Below are positions 16,647 to 24,986 of a DNA stretch of 64,000 bases, piece by piece. This DNA is from Betaproteobacteria bacterium (GTDB lineage Bacteria > Pseudomonadota > Gammaproteobacteria > Burkholderiales > SG8-39). The DNA is taken from assembly GCA_016234705.1 (NCBI GenBank), contig JACRAS010000107.1, positions 62,001-126,000 of the forward strand. Reading direction: 5' to 3'. The translations under genes were made by a program, and so were the position numbers. The number at the start of each line of letters is the position of its first letter. Position 1 is the first letter of the stretch. The notes under the pieces are model-generated. The model did no database searches. It had not been told where the DNA came from and saw only the letters and a list, made by a program, of their open reading frames with translations.

Positions 16647-17084
16647 TCACTTGTTCAGGTCCGTCACTTCGCCCTTGATCTGGGTCGACTTGCCGCGGAA
16701 CAGCGCCACCAATTCGCTCTTCTGGTTTTCGACGCGGATGTCGTACACGCCGTTGCGGCCCTCCAGTCCCTGTTCCCGCCCGGTGGCCGTGAGCACGTCG
16801 CCGACGTAGGCCGGGCGCATGTACTCGATCATGCAGGTGACCGCCACCGCGTTCTTGTTGTGGCTGTTGCAGGCGTAGGCGAAGGTCGAGTCGGCAAGCG
16901 TGAAGATGAGCCCGCCATGACAGGTATCGTGGACGTTCGCCATATCCTCGCGAATCGCCATTTGCATGCTCGCCAAACCAGGGCCTACCTTGAGCAGCTT
17001 CATGCCGAGGGCGAGCGATGCGCGATCGCGCGCGTGCATCGCCGCGGCGGCGGCTTCGGCCAGTTGTTGCGGTGTTTTGTGCAT
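16647..17084 (-). CDS. paaI: PaaI-type acyl-CoA thioesterase
   Basis: The 145-residue hotdog-fold protein hydrolyses phenylacetate-pathway acyl-CoAs (hydroxyphenylacetyl-CoA type), releasing trapped CoA. The family signature is clear: DTCHGGLIFTLADSTFAYACNS, where the Asn/Asp-containing hotdog helix forms the active site, followed by YVGDVLTATGREQ. Length is typical. I chose the ATG at 17082-17084 (MHKTPQQLAE); a longer frame upstream adds an arginine-rich tail not seen in the family. It is divergent from the paaY-like gene at 17262, so the two may share a regulatory region. No PaaR/PaaX gene is in view. Confidence 0.88.
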   Translation of the reverse strand: MHKTPQQLAEAAAAAMHARDRASLALGMKLLKVGPGLASMQMAIREDMANVHDTCHGGLIFTLADSTFAYACNSHNKNAVAVTCMIEYMRPAYVGDVLTATGREQGLEGRNGVYDIRVENQKSELVALFRGKSTQIKGEVTDLNK

Positions 17085-17261
17085 GTTCAATCCAGAATCC
17101 CTGAGTGCAAGAGACGCACGAGAGGCCAAGGGAAGGCGCGGCCTGGTGCGCCGCGTCGAGTCTGCGCTTCCCATGGTCGCAGCGCTTCAGACGAAAAATT
17201 AAGGTTTCAGAGCATACACTAACAGCAGTAAAATGAACGCTTTGCCGCGGGCGACATCCTC

Positions 17262-17879
17262 ATGGTCAAAGTCTATTCCATCGACGGCCTCACCCCCGTC
17301 GTCCATCCCGATGCCTATGTTCATCCGAGCGCCGTGCTGATCGGCGACGTGCACGTCGGCGCCGGCGTGTACATCGGGCCTTCAGCCAGCCTGCGCGGCG
17401 ATTTCGGGCGCCTGGTGATCGAGACCGGCGCCAATATCCAGGACTGCTGCGTGGTGCACGGCTTTCTCGATGCGGACACGGTGATCGAGCAGGACTGCCA
17501 CATCGGTCACGGCGCCATCATTCACAGTGCGCGCGTCTGCCGCAACGTCTTGGTCGGCATGAACGCGGTGGTCAACGACAATGCGGTAATCGGCGAATCG
17601 GCCTTCGTCGCCGCGATGGCTTTCGTCAAGGCAGGGATGCAGGTGCCGCCGCGCACGCTGGCGGCGGGTATTCCGGCAAAAGTGATGCGCGATCTAAGCG
17701 CCGACGAATTGGCATGGAAGGTGGATGCTACGCGCAACTACCAGAACCTCACGTGCAGGAGCCTGGCGAGCCTGCGCGAAACGGTCGCGCTGACAGAGGA
17801 GGAACCCGGCCGCAAGCGTCTGTCCTTGGCGGAGGTGCTGCCGCTGTCGGAGTGGAAAAACAAAAAATCCGGCGCCTGA
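17262..17879 (+). CDS. paaY: PaaY-like hexapeptide-repeat protein
   Basis: The 205-residue protein has the left-handed beta-helix of gamma-class carbonic-anhydrase relatives, with hexapeptide repeats such as [20 protein letters not shown]. Its metal-binding histidines appear in [16 protein letters not shown] and the surrounding strands. The C-terminal helix ([20 protein letters not shown]) is characteristic of PaaY. PaaY is a thioesterase that removes dead-end ring-epoxide CoA products in phenylacetate catabolism. It lies between a paaI-like and a paaF-like gene, supporting that role. The core paaABCDE genes are not in the window. Confidence 0.9.
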   Translation: MVKVYSIDGLTPVVHPDAYVHPSAVLIGDVHVGAGVYIGPSASLRGDFGRLVIETGANIQDCCVVHGFLDADTVIEQDCHIGHGAIIHSARVCRNVLVGMNAVVNDNAVIGESAFVAAMAFVKAGMQVPPRTLAAGIPAKVMRDLSADELAWKVDATRNYQNLTCRSLASLRETVALTEEEPGRKRLSLAEVLPLSEWKNKKSGA

Positions 17880-17974
17880 AAACGCGGCGAAGGAGCGGAA
17901 CGTAGATCTTGGTTCCCTTCGTATTCTGTGTTTCTCGCGGTTAACGCTTCTATCGTCCGCTTCTAGGAGTGCAT

Positions 17975-18751
17975 ATGTCATACGAAAACATCCTGGTTGA
18001 AACCCGCGGCCGCGTCGGCCTGATTACGCTTAACCGCCCCAAGGCGCTGAATGCGCTCAACGACGCGCTGATGGACGAGCTGGGCGATGCGCTGGCGAAA
18101 TTCGACGCCGACGAAAACATCGGCTGCATGGTGATCACCGGCGGCGACAAGGCCTTCGCGGCCGGCGCCGACATCGGCGCAATGAAGGAATGGAGCTACA
18201 TGGATGTGTACAAGAGCGAGTACATCACGCGCAACTGGGAGCGCATCCGCTCGGCGAGGAAGCCGGTGATCGCCGCGGTGGCGGGCTATGCGCTCGGCGG
18301 CGGCTGCGAGCTGTCCATGATGTGCGATTTCATCATCGCCGCGGAGACGGCGAAATTCGGCCAGCCGGAGATCAAGCTCGGCATCATCCCCGGCGCGGGC
18401 GGAACGCAGCGCCTGCCGCGCGCGGTGTCCAAATCCAAGGCCATGGATCTGGTTCTCACCGCGCGCATGATGGACGCCGCCGAAGCCGAGCGCGCCGGCC
18501 TGGTGTCGCGCGTGGTGCCGGCGGACAAGCTGCTCGACGAAGCGCTGGCCGCGGCCGACCAGATCAGCGAATACTCGCTGCCCGTCGTGATGGCGGCCAA
18601 GGAATCGGTCAACCGCGCCTACGAGAGCACGCTCAGCGAGGGCATCCTGTTCGAGCGGCGCGTGTTCCATTCGCTGTTCGCCACCGAGGACCAGAAGGAA
18701 GGCATGGCCGCGTTTGTCGAAAAGCGCAAGGCGAAGTTCAAGCACAAGTGA
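17975..18751 (+). CDS. Enoyl-CoA hydratase/isomerase (PaaF-like)
   Basis: The 258-residue crotonase-fold protein adds water across the double bond of enoyl-CoA esters. Visible features are the oxyanion-hole strand [28 protein letters not shown] with the first catalytic glutamate, and [21 protein letters not shown] with the second. Both acid residues are present, consistent with hydratase activity. The ATG at 17975 has AGGAG 7 bases upstream. It follows paaY by 95 bases, so a role in phenylacetate beta-oxidation (PaaF) is reasonable, but general fatty-acid or amino-acid catabolism cannot be excluded. Confidence 0.92.
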   Translation: MSYENILVETRGRVGLITLNRPKALNALNDALMDELGDALAKFDADENIGCMVITGGDKAFAAGADIGAMKEWSYMDVYKSEYITRNWERIRSARKPVIAAVAGYALGGGCELSMMCDFIIAAETAKFGQPEIKLGIIPGAGGTQRLPRAVSKSKAMDLVLTARMMDAAEAERAGLVSRVVPADKLLDEALAAADQISEYSLPVVMAAKESVNRAYESTLSEGILFERRVFHSLFATEDQKEGMAAFVEKRKAKFKHK

Positions 18752-18776
18752 GCCGGGTCCGGCCCCGGCAGGCGAG

Positions 18777-18808
18777 TTACTTTTCTTGGCGAGACAAGAA
18801 AAGTAACT
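18777..18808. repeat. Inverted repeat at left edge of the restriction-modification island
   Basis: Perfect 13-base arms (GTTACTTTTCTTG / CAAGAAAAGTAAC) enclose a 6-base loop GCGAGA. It lies 25 bases after the enoyl-CoA hydratase stop. A related, imperfect copy lies at 21180-21214 on the other side of the two island genes. It may also end transcription of the hydratase gene. Confidence 0.8.
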
Positions 18809-18963
18809 GGTCCGATGTTTTTGCATGTGTTTCCAGCGAGGCGTAAACTGGTTCGTCGTAATAGGACTGTTTTTTGGCCGATCATTGAACGTTAGCCGCC
18901 CTTCGCTGCAGTGCCGTTCGGGGCAGCTTACCGTTGCACAAAATTGCACCAGGAGCCTCGCGA

Positions 18964-19779
18964 TTGAAGCTAAACGATGCGAAATACCTTGAGTTGGTCT
19001 TGGAACCAATCAAGGTCTGCGCGAGATACAAGCCGAAGTTCGGTCGGGGCGCCAAGGGTGGCGGCTTGACGCTGGAGCAGTTTCAGACCCTGTACCAAAG
19101 CGACCCCTTCTACAACTGGTTCGGCCTGGACAACCCGATGATGTACGCCGCACACAAAGCGGCAGGAGGGATGACAAGCGTCTACCGGCAAATCGGGATC
19201 GGCTGCGAAAAGCTGTTTCGGACTGTGTTGCGGGACTCGCTGGGGCTGACAGACGCAGACGTTACGTGGTCCTATGAGATTCTTCTCGCCAGCGGAAAGA
19301 AGCGCAGGCTTTATCTTGATGGTCGTGTTCCGCTTGACAAGATCGCCGACAAGGCAAAGCGCGAACAATTTCACGATTGGATGAGGCAGTCAGCTAACGT
19401 TCTAGGGGTCAACCGAAAAGTTTTCTCAACTCTAACTGGCACGATATTTGAGGTTCGTCAGGGGTACAAGAGCAAGGACTCCAAGCGACAAAACGCCGAC
19501 ATTGCCAATGCCGCAACGGCTTATACGAATGCCTACCTTCCTTGTGCGGCAATCTTGTCAGCGCAAATTGATGGCGATATCCTCCTGCGCTACCGTGCCG
19601 AGAAGTGGGCGGTTGTCACCGGTATCGTGGGGGCCAAAGATCCATTGATCTCCACCTACGACTTCATGAAGGAGGTGGTTGGCTACGATCTCGCTGCCTT
19701 CTTCAAGAGAAACAGCAAGACGTTCCGCGCAGAGATCGACAGCGTACTGAACGCGCTCTTGGCACCGGAGACTGCTTGA
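18964..19779 (+). CDS. Putative type II restriction endonuclease
   Basis: The 271-residue protein has no membrane segment. Residues 160-178 (GTIFEVRQGYKSKDSKRQN) hold a candidate nuclease core with Glu163, Gln166, Lys169 and Lys171, of the kind seen in PD-(D/E)XK restriction enzymes. The call rests mainly on context: the stop overlaps the start of a DNA methyltransferase gene (ATGA at 19779). The start is a TTG at 18964 with AGGAG about 8 bases upstream; a longer frame begins at 18934. Codon use is visibly less GC-rich than in flanking genes, which suggests horizontal acquisition. The recognition sequence and exact family are not known to me. Confidence 0.7.
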   Translation: MKLNDAKYLELVLEPIKVCARYKPKFGRGAKGGGLTLEQFQTLYQSDPFYNWFGLDNPMMYAAHKAAGGMTSVYRQIGIGCEKLFRTVLRDSLGLTDADVTWSYEILLASGKKRRLYLDGRVPLDKIADKAKREQFHDWMRQSANVLGVNRKVFSTLTGTIFEVRQGYKSKDSKRQNADIANAATAYTNAYLPCAAILSAQIDGDILLRYRAEKWAVVTGIVGAKDPLISTYDFMKEVVGYDLAAFFKRNSKTFRAEIDSVLNALLAPETA

Positions 19780-21023
19780 TGAGCGCTGTCTTGGCGCCAG
19801 GTCAGCTACGGCAGCGAGCCGACTACACCCACAAGTTCAACGCCAAGACCGGACGGCATGGCTGGCTTCGTCTTACCCCTGCGTACTCGCTAAAGATTGT
19901 GGAAGAGCTGATCGTCAATCACGGTAAAGCAAAGCGAATCTTCGATCCATTTTGCGGCACTGGCACGACCGCTCTCAGTGCGGCCTATCACGGGCACGAG
20001 GGAGTCACCACCGACATCAATCCGTTCCTCATTTGGTTTGCTCAAGCCAAGACCGCCCGTTACTCGACACGTGAAATAGCTGCAACCCGAGATGCCTGTG
20101 CTGAAGCGCTCGACCTAGTCTTGCGGCAGGCCGTCGAACCTGTTCCCGCCCCGCCGATCTTCAACATCGAACGATGGTGGAGTCCGAAGACGCTAGTGTT
20201 CTTGCGACTACTTCGAGCGGCAGTGGCGAAGGCGACACCAGACGGTTCGGCGGAACGCTCGCTGTTGCTGATAGCGTTCTGTAGAACGTTGATCGAGCAA
20301 TCGAACGCCGCCTTCAATCATCAGTCGATGTCGTTCAAGAATGACGACCAACTCACCCTAGAGCTCGATATCGATATGGCTGGTGGTTTTGCGGAAGATG
20401 TGCGTTTTGTCTTGAGTGGCGCATGCGAGAACCCGTCCGGGGTCGGCAAGGTGGTCTACGGGGATTCAAGAGAGCCCAGTAAGGTAGTCAAAGGCCCGTT
20501 CGATCTCGTCATCACTTCACCGCCGTACGCAAATCGAATGTCCTACATTCGTGAGTTGCGGCCCTACATGTACTGGCTAGGTTTCCTGCAGAATGGGCGA
20601 GACGCCGGCGAAATGGACTGGACTGCCATTGGTGGCACCTGGGGTGTCGCTACGAGCCGTCTCATAGATTGGGAGCGCTCAACCGAGCGCTTTAGGAGCG
20701 AGCATCTTTCCAATGCAGTCGATCGAATTGCGCATGCGGACAACAAGAATGGTGCATTGTTGGCTAAGTACGTCGCCAAGTACTTTGACGACATGTGGGC
20801 ACACTTCAGAGACTTGACTACTATCCTTGCTCCTGGCGCTGAATTGCACTACATCGTTGGAAATTCGACCTTCTACGGATCATTGGTCTCCACAGAGTTG
20901 TTGTACGCTGAAATGTTGGCTGCGCTAGGCTTCGAAAGCGTTGAGCGCCGCGCCATCCGTAAGCGGAACTCGAAGAAAGAGCTGGTTGAATTCGATGTCG
21001 TAGCGAAGTGGAAAGACGGCTAA
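19779..21023 (+). CDS. DNA methyltransferase (N4-cytosine or N6-adenine)
   Basis: The 414-residue enzyme transfers methyl from S-adenosylmethionine to DNA. The AdoMet motif DPFCGTGTTAL is at 56-66 and the catalytic motif TSPPY at 246-250 (FDLVITSPPYANRMSY). SPPY-type motifs are usual in N4-cytosine enzymes and also occur in N6-adenine enzymes. The start ATG overlaps the stop of the putative endonuclease, so the pair looks like a compact type II system in which the methylase protects host DNA. Base composition is lower in GC than the neighbours. A much longer upstream frame is only read-through of the nuclease gene. Confidence 0.93.
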   Translation: MSAVLAPGQLRQRADYTHKFNAKTGRHGWLRLTPAYSLKIVEELIVNHGKAKRIFDPFCGTGTTALSAAYHGHEGVTTDINPFLIWFAQAKTARYSTREIAATRDACAEALDLVLRQAVEPVPAPPIFNIERWWSPKTLVFLRLLRAAVAKATPDGSAERSLLLIAFCRTLIEQSNAAFNHQSMSFKNDDQLTLELDIDMAGGFAEDVRFVLSGACENPSGVGKVVYGDSREPSKVVKGPFDLVITSPPYANRMSYIRELRPYMYWLGFLQNGRDAGEMDWTAIGGTWGVATSRLIDWERSTERFRSEHLSNAVDRIAHADNKNGALLAKYVAKYFDDMWAHFRDLTTILAPGAELHYIVGNSTFYGSLVSTELLYAEMLAALGFESVERRAIRKRNSKKELVEFDVVAKWKDG

Positions 21024-21027
21024 TTCT

Positions 21028-21113
21028 GCCTCGCAGCCGACGCACTGAAGCGCGCGGCTGCGAGGCGAGGCTGAGCCACCGAGGCGACGCGGCGTCGCCT
21101 TACATTTTATTTA
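21028..21113 (+). terminator. Tandem hairpin terminator of the restriction-modification genes
   Basis: Two hairpins follow the methylase stop. The first has 12-bp arms (GCCTCGCAGCCG 21028-21039 and complement 21055-21066). The second (AGGCGAC 21082-21088 / GTCGCCT 21094-21100) is followed by TACATTTTATTTA. Confidence 0.65.
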
Positions 21114-21179
21114 CGGCGGCACTTTCAGGCTGCAAGCGGCCCAGACCCGCGACCGTCCCCGTGGGGGGCCCTTTTCTTT

Positions 21180-21214
21180 GGTTACTTTCTCTGGGGCAGA
21201 CAAAGTAAGTAACC
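21180..21214. repeat. Inverted repeat at right edge of the restriction-modification island
   Basis: An imperfect inverted repeat runs from GGTTACTTTCT to AAGTAAGTAACC around the centre CTGGGGCAG. The right arm has an extra AAGT. It is related to the copy at 18777-18808, sharing the GTTACTTT outer end. Confidence 0.65.
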
Positions 21215-21251
21215 AACTGTCGGGTTGCCTCCCCGTTGCACCCTGTCTGGC

Positions 21252-21683
21252 TTAGACCGGCGGGGTCGAGCCGTAATCCGGCGGCGTGCTGCGGCCTTTT
21301 CTTGTCCTCGCCAGGCAGGCTTCAATCGATTCGAGCAGCTGGTCGCGCGTCACCGGTTTGGTGAGGAAATCCGCGGCGCCCAGATCCACCGCCTTGGCCA
21401 TGGTGTCGCCGTCGCTGCGGCCGGAAAGCAAGATGACCGGGATCGAGGCGGTGGTCGCGTCCGAGCGCATCAGCGACAGCAATTCGAAGCCGTCCAGAAA
21501 CGGCATATTGACATCGGAGACGATCAGGTCGGGCGTTTGCGCGAGCAGCGCCCGACCGCCGGTGACCCCGTCCTCGGCGACCTGCACCTGGTAGCCCGCC
21601 GCCGTCAGATGAATTCGCAGCAGGTCGCGAAAACCGATGTCATCGTCAATGATCAGAATCCTGGTTTTTCTGTCCTCTGGCAT
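21252..21683 (-). CDS. Single-domain response regulator
   Basis: This 143-residue CheY-like receiver protein has no output domain. The acidic pocket is DDD at 13-15, the phospho-acceptor is Asp57 in LIVSDVNMP, the switch residue is Ser87 (LLSGRSDGD) and the conserved lysine is Lys109 in FLTKPV, so it should be phosphorylatable. No partner histidine kinase is in the window. It probably works through protein-protein contact. The C-terminal 20 residues are unstructured and proline-rich. It sits just outside the right-hand repeat of the restriction-modification island. Confidence 0.93.
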   Translation of the reverse strand: MPEDRKTRILIIDDDIGFRDLLRIHLTAAGYQVQVAEDGVTGGRALLAQTPDLIVSDVNMPFLDGFELLSLMRSDATTASIPVILLSGRSDGDTMAKAVDLGAADFLTKPVTRDQLLESIEACLARTRKGRSTPPDYGSTPPV

Positions 21684-21916
21684 GTGCGGCTTTGGTTTCG
21701 CGCGTATTCGTCGGCGCGAAGTTCATTCTAACGGAAATCGCTGCGCGGATGATTGACAATTCTCAACCGATCGCGGTGCCCCGGATCAGACAGCAGATTA
21801 ACTTTTCGGCAGTGCAATATACGAGTGGGTTCGGCGAGCGGTCTGTACAGATCAGGCTGCGCCTTGGTGACCGCTTCGGTTGTCGCGCCTGAACCCCTCC
21901 ACGACCGTCTAAGCGG

Positions 21917-23134
21917 TTAAGGCAGCTTGGCTGCCGGCCGATACATCCAGTCGCGGGTGGGCGGCAGCGGATTCGGGCGGCGCGCCTTGACCGCCAGCAC
22001 CTGGTAGATGTTCATCCAGCCGCGCGCGAAACCAAACGCACAACCGGCGAGGTAGATCGACCAGATCCGGTAGCGTTTCTCGCCTGCAATGCGCATTGCC
22101 TCGGCGCGGTTTTTCTCGATGTTCTCGACCCAGTGCTCGCAGGTACGGGCGTAATGGCGCCGCAGGCTTTCCACGTCGGTGACCTCGAAGCCGGCCGCCG
22201 ACATCTCGCGCAGCACCAGGGAAATGTGCGGTAGTTCGCCGTCGGGGAAGACGTATTTGTCGATGAATTCTCCCACGCCCATCCCGACGATCCGGTTGTC
22301 GGGATGGGCCGAGGTGATGCCGTGGTTCAGCACCACCCCACCCTCCACAAGCAGGGCATCCATCTTGCGGAAGTAAGCGGCCAGGTTTTTCAGCCCGACA
22401 TGTTCGAACATGCCGACGCTGGCGATCCGGTCGTAGCTATCTGTTTCCGGGACATCCCGATAGTCCTGCAGCCGTACCTCGCAGCGCCCCTCCAGTCCTT
22501 CGGCCCGGATGCGCTCGCGCACTAGTTCGTATTGGTTGCGCGACAGGGTGATTCCGGTGGCAAAGCAACCGTATTTTGCCGCGGCACGAATGATCAGCGC
22601 GCCCCAGCCGCAACCGATGTCCAGCAGCCGGTGACCGGGCTGAACGCGCAATTTAGCGAGGATGTGGTCGAGCTTTTGTTCCTGCGCCCGGTCGAGCGTG
22701 TCGGCATCACTGCGAAAATAGGCGCAGGAGTACACCATGTTGCGGTCGAGGAACAAGCGGTAGAACTCGTCGGATACGTCGTAGTGATACTGGATTGCCG
22801 TGCGATCACCCTGCGGGGTATGGGTGACCGCCCACAGCATACGCCGGATGCGATCGGGTCGCGCCGCCGCGTGCACGAACCGGGCGCTGGCCTCGAAGAT
22901 GTCGCGCAACGAACCTTCCACGCGGATCCTGCCCTCGACATAGGCTTCCCCGAGCTTCATCAGATCGGGCGGCAGGAAGCAGCGCAGCGCGCCCCTCTGC
23001 GGAACCACGATGGTCACCTTCGGATCCGGACCGAAATCGAGACTGCGCCCATCCCATAGCGAAAGCCGCAACGGTGTTGGGTGGGTATTCCTCAGCCGCA
23101 TGGCCAATTGCGCTAAACGGTTCTCGATAAACAT
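21917..23134 (-). CDS. cfa: Cyclopropane-fatty-acyl-phospholipid synthase
   Basis: The 405-residue enzyme uses S-adenosylmethionine to convert unsaturated acyl chains of membrane phospholipids to cyclopropane chains, usually in stationary phase or stress. An N-terminal lipid-binding domain (about 1-100) precedes the methyltransferase domain with the AdoMet motif LLDIGCGWGALIIRAA. Also present are YHYDVSDEFYRLFLD and NMVYSCAYFRSDADTLDRAQEQKLD, hallmarks of the Cfa family. The start ATG at 23134 has GGGAGG a few bases upstream. A truncated phosphoribosyltransferase gene lies just upstream. Confidence 0.95.
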   Translation of the reverse strand: MFIENRLAQLAMRLRNTHPTPLRLSLWDGRSLDFGPDPKVTIVVPQRGALRCFLPPDLMKLGEAYVEGRIRVEGSLRDIFEASARFVHAAARPDRIRRMLWAVTHTPQGDRTAIQYHYDVSDEFYRLFLDRNMVYSCAYFRSDADTLDRAQEQKLDHILAKLRVQPGHRLLDIGCGWGALIIRAAAKYGCFATGITLSRNQYELVRERIRAEGLEGRCEVRLQDYRDVPETDSYDRIASVGMFEHVGLKNLAAYFRKMDALLVEGGVVLNHGITSAHPDNRIVGMGVGEFIDKYVFPDGELPHISLVLREMSAAGFEVTDVESLRRHYARTCEHWVENIEKNRAEAMRIAGEKRYRIWSIYLAGCAFGFARGWMNIYQVLAVKARRPNPLPPTRDWMYRPAAKLP

Positions 23135-23161
23135 GGCACCTCCCCGGAGACTTCGCCACGA

Positions 23162-23392
23162 CTACCCGAATTCCATTATCTTGCCCTGTTCCACGAATAT
23201 CGTGCAAGCGCCCGGATTGACCCCGCTCATGAACCGGGAGCGGTGTGGCTCGTTCGGCGCCAGCGCGGCCGCGATGATTTTTCCCGTGGGTACCGAGCCG
23301 CGCGGTATGGCGAGCACCAGCGGGTGCTGCCCGCGGTATGGCGCCAATGCCTTGGCGAGACGTTGCGCCGCATCGACCCGGTCCACGAACAC
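23162..23392 (-). pseudogene. Truncated phosphoribosyltransferase
   Basis: The first ~47 residues (DRVDAAQRLAKALAPYRGQ, then LVLAIPRGSVPTGKIIAAAL) match the N-terminus of PRTase-domain proteins that are normally about 210 residues long. Similarity then stops abruptly: the remaining ~29 residues are unrelated and end at a stop codon. The PRPP-binding loop is therefore missing and the product cannot be active. The intact 5' end with loss of the 3' end suggests a deletion or insertion joint near 23245. Confidence 0.75.
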
Positions 23393-23607
23393 TGCCTCAC
23401 GTCTCCGATGACACAGACGGATTCCAGAATCTACCTGAAGCGGGAGCAGCAGTTATGAGTTTGATCAAATGCGGGACGATTGAACCGCGCTGTTATCGAC
23501 CGTGCGTAAAACCGAACCGGATTTCGACGCCAAGTCTGCGCTTGGTGACAGATTCACTTGCGCCGGGCCTAGCTGTCTGCGCGGCCCAGAGCCAAGGCGC
23601 GCAGCGT

Positions 23608-24438
23608 TCAAATCGAGTGGCGCGAATGCGCGACGATCTGGTGCAGCTTCTCGGCGTCGAGAATCTGCAGTTCCTTGTTCTTCACCCGGATCACCCCGGT
23701 TTCGCTGAACCCGGATAAGGCCCGACTGACTGTTTCCTGGGTCAGGCCGAGGAAGCTTCCCAGGTCGAGCCGCGTCATGCGCAGATTGAAGCGGGTGTCC
23801 GAATAACCCAGGCGCACGTAGCGCTCGCCCAGGATCAGCAGAAAGGCCGCAACCCGGGACTCGGCGCCGAGCGAGCCCAGCAGCCACATCTGCATGTGTT
23901 CGCGCGCCAGTTGGCGGCTGAGCAGGCGATAGACGAACTGCTGTAACGCTCCGGTCTTGCCGCCCAGGTTGCCGAGCCGCGGGAACGGGATGATCGCCAC
24001 TTCGCTGTCTTCGAGGGCCACCGCCTCGGTTCGATATTGCTGCGCTTCAAGCCCGTCAAGGCCGAGCACATCGCTCGTCATCGGAAAACCCAGCACTTGG
24101 CAGCTGCCGTTCGCGTCGAGCAAAACGTTCTTGAAAGTGCCCGACCGGATGGCGTAAATGGGACCGAACGGATCGCCCGCGCGATACAAGGCCACGCCCT
24201 GTTGCACGCGGCGCAGCGTGAAGCTCACGCTGGGGTCGATGTTGGCGCCGTCGAGCCCGATTTTCAGCAGCGCGGCAAGTTCCTTCAGGCTCAGCGACGC
24301 GGCTCGCGCCTCGGCGGCTTCATTCGGAAAGCCGGCGTCGGTGGCCCGCGTTGGCGCGTCTGACGCCAGGCCTCGTTTGGGCGTCTTGCGCCGTTCTTGC
24401 GTGGCTGTCTTCTTCGGTGGCGCTGCTGCTCGGGACAT
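23608..24438 (-). CDS. Crp/Fnr-family transcriptional regulator without FNR-type cysteines
   Basis: The 276-residue protein has a cyclic-nucleotide-binding-like beta-roll (about 75-190) and a C-terminal winged helix. The recognition helix LGSFLGLTQETVSRALSGF has the E-SR signature of FNR-type DNA binding, predicting a TTGAT-N4-ATCAA-like site. None of the four iron-sulfur cysteines of FNR can be found: the N-terminal ~60 residues have no cysteine, and the position equivalent to FNR Cys122 reads EDSEVAIIPF. It therefore cannot bind a [4Fe-4S] cluster in the usual way. It may sense nitric oxide, haem or redox state, like Dnr, or be constitutive. The N-terminal Lys/Arg/Ala-rich extension is probably disordered. 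Confidence 0.88.
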   Translation of the reverse strand: MSRAAAPPKKTATQERRKTPKRGLASDAPTRATDAGFPNEAAEARAASLSLKELAALLKIGLDGANIDPSVSFTLRRVQQGVALYRAGDPFGPIYAIRSGTFKNVLLDANGSCQVLGFPMTSDVLGLDGLEAQQYRTEAVALEDSEVAIIPFPRLGNLGGKTGALQQFVYRLLSRQLAREHMQMWLLGSLGAESRVAAFLLILGERYVRLGYSDTRFNLRMTRLDLGSFLGLTQETVSRALSGFSETGVIRVKNKELQILDAEKLHQIVAHSRHSI

Positions 24439-24882
24439 GGTTCGTTTCTTGTGGGTGAAGCGGATTATGTTCTATATCAGTTCGTAGAACTCGCGCAATT
24501 GTTCGTCGCCGACCGACTTTGCCTGCCAGCCGTTTTAGCTGCGAGCATTGCGGAAAATCAGGTCCATGTCTTCGGGACCAAGCGCCATGACCGGTCTGTT
24601 TCGTCGAACGAAACGATTATAGGCGGATGCGGCGAAGAAGCAGGTGCTCGAATCGGAACACGTATTCGTGACTGGCGTCCGCGCCCGAGGTGGGAGGCGG
24701 CTCTGGTGTTGGCGCCTCTGCCTCAATGGGAAAAGTGGGACGGTCGAGCGTTTCTATATTAATAGTTTACTTTCGGTATATATTTTATCTATTTGTTTTT
24801 TAATAAATTTTTAATTCTAAACATTGCTGATAGAATCGCTTTTAAGTCTTTGTCCCAATTGGAGAAATCTTTAATTGAGTGC
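24439..24882. other. Intergenic region between the Crp/Fnr gene and the mraZ promoter
   Basis: No gene is supported here. The left part has a small palindrome (GTTTCGTCGAACGAAAC near 24598-24614). From about 24760 the sequence becomes strongly AT-rich, with runs such as TTTTTTAATAAATTTTT, immediately before the mraZ promoter at 24883. An AT-rich upstream (UP-element-like) or nucleoid-protein-binding stretch is plausible. Confidence 0.6.
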
Positions 24883-24911
24883 TTGACCTGTGTAATTAAC
24901 TCCTCTAAAGT
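24883..24911 (+). promoter_or_regulatory. mraZ/dcw promoter
   Basis: TTGACC (24883-24888), a spacer of exactly 17 bases and TAAAGT (24906-24911) form a good sigma-70 promoter 75 bases before mraZ. The last base of the -10 box is the first base of the first MraZ box. Confidence 0.78.
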
Positions 24912-24945
24912 GGGAAATAATAGCTTTTAGTGGGAAATTATGGGA
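24911..24945 (+). promoter_or_regulatory. mraZ: MraZ operator (TGGGA boxes)
   Basis: TGGGA occurs at 24911, 24931 and 24941. The expected box at 24921 is degenerate (TAGCT). The 10-base period is that of known MraZ operators, which bind the MraZ ring over the start of the dcw transcript. Overlap with the -10 box predicts autorepression. Confidence 0.8.
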
Positions 24946-24986
24946 TTTTCCACTTAGGCTTTTGACACCAACAATAAAGGGAGACG

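Noticed and set aside
24535-24726. 63-codon minus-strand frame between the Crp/Fnr gene and mraZ.
   Set aside because: Composition and lack of a start signal suggest chance; the region is better explained as promoter-proximal non-coding DNA.
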